From assembly GCA_036741535.1 (NCBI GenBank), contig DAINSB010000094.1, positions 1-9,252 of the forward strand: DNA of 9,252 bases. The letters run 5' to 3'. Origin of the DNA: Thermocaproicibacter sp036741535 (GTDB taxonomy: Bacteria; Bacillota; Clostridia; Oscillospirales; Acutalibacteraceae). Under the pieces are notes generated by a model. The model saw only the letters and a program-made list of their open reading frames with translations. It was not told the DNA's origin and did no database searches. How positions within the stretch are numbered: position 1 is the first letter of the stretch; the number at the start of each line of letters is the position of its first letter. Positions 6,340 to 9,252 of the stretch are shown here, in pieces. The position numbers and the translations under genes were made by a program.

Positions 6340-6385
6340 AAAAAACCGTCCCGGGGACTTTTCCGGTTCCCCGGGGCGGTTTTTT
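6340..6385. terminator. Strong bidirectional intrinsic terminator between convergent genes
   Basis: A GC-rich stem is formed by CCGTCCCGGGGAC (6346-6358) and GTTCCCCGGGGCGG (6366-6379), with a 7-base loop. It is flanked by six A (6340-6345) and six T (6380-6385), so it can stop transcripts from both the repeat-protein gene (plus) and the CAP gene (minus). Confidence 0.9.
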
Positions 6386-6417
6386 GCCGTCTCTTCGATT
6401 TCCCCGGTTCGGCTTTT

Positions 6418-6942
6418 CTACGGCCTGTAAAACAGCTGCGCCCAGTAGAGGCCCCCGTCGGCGGCCCGGTACACGCCGACGCCGGTATATTCGTAGGCCG
6501 CGTTCAGAATGTTGCCGCGGTGCTCCGGGGAGAGCATCCATGCCGATACGACGGCGTCCGGCGACGGATAGCCGCAGGCGAGGTTTTCCCCCGCCGAGGA
6601 AAAGGAGATCCGATACTGGGCGAACAGAGACGCGGGGCCGGAGCCGTTTGGCCTGGTGTGCGAAAAGCGGACGGAGGACTCCTGCGCGCGGACGGCGGCC
6701 ATGCCGGCCAGTGCGGAGGTCGCCGTCAGGGGCCTCAGCGAGCGGGCGGCGCGCTGCTGGTTGACGAGGCGCAGCACTTCGCTCTGGTACGCTTCGGCGG
6801 AGAAAGCGGGCCGGCCCGAAGCCGCGGCGGAAGCCGTGGGGGCCGCGATGCCGTTCTCCCAGGCCGTGGCCGCAGCGGGCGCAACGGGCGCCGCGGCGAG
6901 CGCAAAAAGCACGAGGGCTGTCAGGACCATTCTTCTTTTCAT
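6418..6942 (-). CDS. Secreted CAP/SCP-domain protein (YkwD-like), under a c-di-GMP-type riboswitch
   Basis: This 174-residue exported protein has a signal peptide (MKRRM, then a hydrophobic core, cleavage around residue 25-27), an Ala/Ser/Pro-rich linker and a bacterial CAP (CRISP/antigen 5/PR-1) domain from about residue 50. CAP hallmarks are FSHTRPNGS (93-101, His95), GENLACG (118-124, Glu119), AWMLSPEHRGNIL (134-146, Glu140/His141) and GVGVYRA (154-160) with a C-terminal YWAQLF. The cleft His/Glu set of the family is complete. Bacterial CAP proteins are extracellular and mostly of unknown activity. ATG 6942 is chosen because AAGGGGG (6951-6957) lies 8 bases upstream and the basic signal start follows; an in-frame ATG at 6972 would add ten polar residues. 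No anchor motif is present, so the protein is likely released. The long leader with riboswitch and terminator makes it second-messenger controlled. Confidence 0.92.
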   Translation of the reverse strand: MKRRMVLTALVLFALAAAPVAPAAATAWENGIAAPTASAAASGRPAFSAEAYQSEVLRLVNQQRAARSLRPLTATSALAGMAAVRAQESSVRFSHTRPNGSGPASLFAQYRISFSSAGENLACGYPSPDAVVSAWMLSPEHRGNILNAAYEYTGVGVYRAADGGLYWAQLFYRP

Positions 6943-6989
6943 TGTCAATTCCCCCTTGTCGATGCAGGACAAATCAATGAAAAGGAAAT

Positions 6990-7022
6990 AAAAAAGTTCT
7001 GTTCAGACCACTGAACAGAACT
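6990..7022 (-). terminator. Intrinsic terminator of the riboswitch expression platform
   Basis: On the minus strand a perfect 12-bp stem (AGTTCTGTTCAG, loop of 4, CTGAACAGAACT; 6995-7022) runs into a U-tract (6995 down to 6990). It lies between the riboswitch aptamer and the CAP gene, about 50 bases before the start codon. Without read-through, the CAP gene would not be transcribed from this promoter. Confidence 0.9.
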
Positions 7023-7051
7023 CATTATCATCAAAAATAATGAAATACTTT

Positions 7052-7132
7052 CGGCGGCCAGGCGATCATCATTCCCGCGGGAATCTTAGACCCATAGCTT
7101 TGCGTCCCTGCCTTTCGGCAGGTTTGCCAGTA
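7052..7132 (-). ncRNA. Cyclic-di-GMP-I (GEMM-I) riboswitch aptamer
   Basis: On the minus strand the conserved blocks appear in order. ACTGGCAAACC leads into the P2 hairpin CCTGCC-GAAA-GGCAGG with the GNRA tetraloop (7106-7121). The invariant GACGCAAAGC follows (7096-7105), then TATGGGTCTAAG as the tetraloop-receptor side. A P3 hairpin around TTCCCGCGGGAA is next, then the closing GATCGCCTGGCC. This matches the GEMM-I architecture. The family binds c-di-GMP; a subclass binds 3',3'-cGAMP, and I cannot exclude that from reading alone. It is followed by a terminator and the CAP-protein gene. Whether ligand turns the gene on or off is not evident, because no clear antiterminator pairing with the 5' terminator arm was found. 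Confidence 0.92.
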
Positions 7133-7176
7133 TCGTTTTATTTCCTTTTTATTTTTTCACACTATTTCCGACATCC

Positions 7177-7205
7177 AGTATACAAGGATTTTCCAAATTT
7201 TGCAA
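7177..7205 (-). promoter_or_regulatory. Sigma-A promoter of the riboswitch-CAP gene transcript
   Basis: On the minus strand TTGCAA (-35, 7200-7205) and TATACT (-10, 7177-7182) are separated by 17 bases. Transcription should start near 7170, about 38 bases before the aptamer. The promoter lies just after the sortase stop codon, so the CAP gene has its own start but could also receive sortase read-through; no strong terminator was seen between them. Confidence 0.75.
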
Positions 7206-7233
7206 CCGTTTTCGGCAAAAAAGCGAAACTTTG

Positions 7234-8016
7234 TCAGGATCGGGAAGACGGGCCGCCCGGAGCGGAGACGCCCGCGGAGCCGGACGGCGCAAGGCCGGGG
7301 GCGGCTTCGTAGCCGGGTTCCGGAGTGGAGGCGGGGGGCGGAGCGTCCCCGTCCGTCCGCCTCGCCTGCACGATCAGCCGATGGGTGGCGGTCAGATAGG
7401 GCGTGCAGGTGATCAGGGTCAGAGCCGCGTTTTCCCCGTCGATCCGCTTCAGCACGGAGACCTGCGTCGGCAGGACCGTGAAGCTCCGGAACACCGAGTA
7501 GGTGAAGACCTTTCCGCCCGCTTTCAGGATGATCTGGTCCCCCGCGGCGAGCTTGCCCAGGTAGCGGAACGAAGTCGTGTTGTGGCCGGCCAGCGCGCAG
7601 TTGCCGGAAGCGCCCATCGCCGCCGTGCCGGTCACATGGCCGACCCCGTAGCGCAGCTGCTTCTGCGTGCCTTCCAGCACGTGCTGGGAGAGGCCGAGTT
7701 TCGGGATCTTGATGATCCCCAGCTCCACGTAGGCGGCCGGCCGCGAATCCTCCCCCGTCTCATTTCCGGGAAGGAGCGGCGCCGGGGAAGACGGCGCGGA
7801 AGAAGCGGAGGGGTCGCCGGAGCCCGAAACCCCGCGGTCCCCGCCGCTCCAGACGATCGGCGGGGGGTCCGGGAGGGCGGAATCGTCCTGGCTGCCGCCG
7901 AAGACCGTCGCCCACGGGTAGCGGTACGCTTCCAGGGCGAGCGTGAAAGCCACCAGAAGGGCGCCGGAAAGGATCAGGGCAAAGGAGAGCCTGTTCCGCT
8001 TTTTTCTTTTTTTCAT
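7234..8016 (-). CDS. Class D sortase
   Basis: This is a membrane-anchored cysteine transpeptidase that cleaves a sorting motif in exported proteins and links them to the cell wall or to each other. The 260 residues comprise a basic N-terminus (MKKRKKRNR), one transmembrane helix (about 10-29), a Pro/Ser/Gly-rich spacer (about 48-92), then the sortase barrel (about 95-220). The catalytic set is complete: His145 (LAGHNT), Cys204 (TLITCTP, the TLxTC pattern of sortases) and Arg213 (THRLIV). The motifs IIKIPKLGLSQHVLEGT and LRYGVGHVTGT are typical of class D. A low-complexity Pro/Gly/Ser tail (221-260) after the barrel is unusual. Start ATG 8016 is preceded by GAAGGG. The gene is divergent from a Cna-like adhesin, its probable substrate. 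Confidence 0.93.
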   Translation of the reverse strand: MKKRKKRNRLSFALILSGALLVAFTLALEAYRYPWATVFGGSQDDSALPDPPPIVWSGGDRGVSGSGDPSASSAPSSPAPLLPGNETGEDSRPAAYVELGIIKIPKLGLSQHVLEGTQKQLRYGVGHVTGTAAMGASGNCALAGHNTTSFRYLGKLAAGDQIILKAGGKVFTYSVFRSFTVLPTQVSVLKRIDGENAALTLITCTPYLTATHRLIVQARRTDGDAPPPASTPEPGYEAAPGLAPSGSAGVSAPGGPSSRS

Positions 8017-8048
8017 GGCCGTCCCTTCTTTTCCCGGAATTTTGGACT

Positions 8049-8057
8049 ATTATAGCA
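8049..8057 (-). promoter_or_regulatory. Extended -10 promoter of the sortase gene
   Basis: On the minus strand TGCTATAAT forms an extended -10 element with a perfect TATAAT (8049-8054). The -35 region is poor, as is common for TGn promoters. It implies a short leader of about 25 bases before ATG 8016. Confidence 0.6.
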
Positions 8058-8114
8058 CAAGCGCGGGATTCCTTGCACCCTGGCGCAGTGCCTGTTGATT
8101 ATTTATTTTTGAAA

Positions 8115-8129
8115 TATGCAATGTGCATA
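8115..8129. promoter_or_regulatory. Palindromic operator candidate between the sortase and adhesin promoters
   Basis: TATGCA-ATG-TGCATA is a perfect 6-bp inverted repeat with a 3-base spacer, embedded in an AT-rich stretch midway between the divergent promoters. It lies upstream of both -10 boxes, a fitting position for a regulator acting on either gene. The factor is unknown. Confidence 0.4.
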
Positions 8130-8172
8130 GAAAAAGGATGAAAAATTAAGAGTAATTCTTGTTTTTAATGCC

Positions 8173-8201
8173 TTGCCAAACAGGGCGCCAGCCGCTATAA
8201 T
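8173..8201 (+). promoter_or_regulatory. Sigma-A promoter of the adhesin gene
   Basis: TTGCCA (-35, 8173-8178) and a perfect TATAAT (-10, 8196-8201) are separated by 17 bases. Transcription should start near 8208. A small inverted repeat AAGAG-TAA-TTCTT (8148-8160) lies just upstream of the -35 box. Confidence 0.8.
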
Positions 8202-8207
8202 ATCAGT

Positions 8208-8424
8208 TAGAATAGAGCGGAAGTCTTCCCATCGGCCGCTTTTATGCGGGCGCAGGCTGAAAAAGAACTGCACAAATTCAGGTTACAAAAATGGATTTTT
8301 CTATCTGCATCGCCGGCGGGGAAGAGCGTTTTTGCAACGCGGGGAGCTTTGCGGTTCCCAGCGCGGGGAAAAACGGACCCGGGGACGCGAAGCGGGGAGG
8401 TCTTTCGCTTCAGGAGGGATAAGA
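8208..8424 (+). promoter_or_regulatory. Long 5' leader of the adhesin gene with possible folded RNA
   Basis: About 217 bases separate the promoter from the adhesin start and hold no credible gene. A possible three-way junction is visible. GGCGCAG (8249-8255) pairs with CTGC..GCC (8305-8314) and encloses two hairpins: CTGAA/TTCAG (8257-8261 with 8277-8281) and AAAAA/TTTTT (8287-8300). A further hairpin GAAGCG/CGCTTC (8389-8394 with 8406-8411) ends immediately before the AGGAGG ribosome site (8412-8417) and could influence its access. No intrinsic terminator and no known riboswitch class was recognised. Confidence 0.35.
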
Positions 8425-9252
8425 ATGGATTCACACAAAAAGGTCCGGAATGCCGCGCTGGCGATCGTGCTCTCGGTGGGTATGGTCCTGTCGGTTTTCC
8501 TGACCGCGTTCCAGGTCAGGGCGTCGGGAGCGGAGCCCGACTTCGGCCGGTTCGTCACGTCGTATACGCTGACGGTGAAGGACAGCCATAATGAATCGCA
8601 TACATACTATTTTGACCATGATTCCGGCATCGACGGCGACCTGCCGCAGGTGGCGGTTCAGGACGGCACGACGGTCACGCTGGACATGGGCCTGGCCGTG
8701 CCAAGCACCGCGAAGGTGGCGGGCAAGACCTATACCATGTCGCTGCCGAAGGTCCTTCAGGCACAGAAGGCGTCCGGGGAGCTGAAAGGCCAGAGCGATA
8801 ACGGTGGAATTTTCAAGTTCGCCGACTGGACGGTCGATGACGCCGGCGACGGCGCCGCCCTTCTGACTGTCAAATTTACCGACGATGCGGATGACAAACC
8901 GAAGGGCCGCGAGGGCGGTTTCGAGTGTACGAGCACGTTCTCGGCCGGAGGGGCCGAGAGCGACAGCCATATTGAGATTCCGTTTGAGATCGCGGGCGCC
9001 ACGTACAGGGTGCCGGTCGACATCTACTTCAATCCGGTTGACCCCACGCTGGCAAAAAGGGGCCAATTGAGCACGGACAGAAAAACCGTTACCTGGACGG
9101 TCACGGTCACGTCCGGGCACGACGAGTTCGACAGCGGCCTGACCGATGTCACGGTGACGGACGTTTTCGACACGAATCAGGTCTTCGATTCCGATCCTTC
9201 CGCGTCTCCCACGTGGGGGGAGCAGGGAAAGGATTCGGTCGCGGTCGGCAAA
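8425..9252 (+). CDS. Cna-like surface adhesin, N-terminal part (gene cut by window edge)
   Basis: 276 codons of an exported adhesin are visible; the 3' end lies outside the window. It starts at ATG 8425 behind AGGAGGG with 7-base spacing. A signal peptide (MDSHKKVRN, hydrophobic 11-29, cleavage around 33-35) is followed by a first beta-rich domain (about 40-205). That domain's pattern GTTVTLDMGLAVP, KTYTMSLPKVL, GELKG, GGIFKFADWTV, LLTVKFTDD and ECTSTFSA resembles the N-domains of collagen-binding/MSCRAMM adhesins. A second domain begins near 208 (KRGQLSTDRKTVTWTVTVTS, then LTDVTVTDVFD), as in isopeptide-type or DUF11-like adhesin modules. A C-terminal sorting signal for the divergent class D sortase is expected beyond the window but cannot be confirmed here. 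The ligand is unknown. Confidence 0.82.
   Translation, partial: MDSHKKVRNAALAIVLSVGMVLSVFLTAFQVRASGAEPDFGRFVTSYTLTVKDSHNESHTYYFDHDSGIDGDLPQVAVQDGTTVTLDMGLAVPSTAKVAGKTYTMSLPKVLQAQKASGELKGQSDNGGIFKFADWTVDDAGDGAALLTVKFTDDADDKPKGREGGFECTSTFSAGGAESDSHIEIPFEIAGATYRVPVDIYFNPVDPTLAKRGQLSTDRKTVTWTVTVTSGHDEFDSGLTDVTVTDVFDTNQVFDSDPSASPTWGEQGKDSVAVGK

Noticed and set aside
8346..8352. GCAAAGC on the minus strand as a second c-di-GMP-I riboswitch
   Set aside because: The required GGCAAACC block, the GNRA-capped P2 hairpin and the tetraloop receptor are absent around it.
1..9252. CRISPR arrays, insertion sequences, tRNA or rRNA genes
   Set aside because: No regularly spaced direct repeats, transposase frames, terminal inverted repeats, tRNA cloverleafs or rRNA signatures were seen; the only tandem repeats are within the secreted-protein coding region.

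Overview
The window looks like a GC-rich member of the Clostridia, probably an Oscillospirales/Ruminococcaceae-type anaerobe. The evidence is strong AGGAGG-type ribosome binding sites, sigma-A promoters of Gram-positive type, a class D sortase beside a Cna-like adhesin, and secreted proteins with YVFK/GK-type repeats of the kind found in clostridial surface proteins. Genes are GC-rich and tightly packed, while the intergenic control regions are clearly AT-rich. Taxonomy is inferred from protein flavour only.

Region 1 (1-3072, minus strand) is an amino-acid uptake operon. An M20D amidohydrolase is followed by metN (ATPase), metI (permease) and the beginning of metQ (lipoprotein), which runs off the left edge. 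M20D/metN and metN/metI overlap by 4 and 13 bases, so the genes are translationally coupled. The metI/metQ junction looks broken: metI has no stop and metQ has no normal start codon. Upstream lies a roughly 260-base leader (3073-3330) with an interleaved pair of 7-bp inverted repeats and a U-tract structure. It is preceded by an AT-rich promoter with tandem operator-like repeats.

Region 2 (3360-4170) holds ogt (O6-alkylguanine-DNA alkyltransferase) with a near-consensus promoter. A compact, pseudoknot-capable element lies downstream of it.

Region 3 (4170-7234) holds two convergent genes for exported proteins sharing a strong bidirectional terminator. One is a 665-residue protein made of about seven degenerate repeats. 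The other is a small CAP/SCP-domain protein. The CAP gene is preceded by a convincing cyclic-di-GMP-I (GEMM-I) riboswitch followed by a 12-bp intrinsic terminator, with its own promoter.

Region 4 (7234-9252) is a divergent pair: a class D sortase (minus) and a signal-peptide-bearing, Cna-like adhesin (plus, cut by the right edge). They share a roughly 400-base control region with two promoters, a perfect palindrome and a long adhesin leader.

Taken together, the right half reads as a surface-remodelling locus (sortase, adhesin, repeat protein, CAP protein) with at least one gene under second-messenger RNA control. The left half is methionine/N-acyl-amino-acid scavenging. No mobile element, CRISPR array, rRNA or tRNA was seen.
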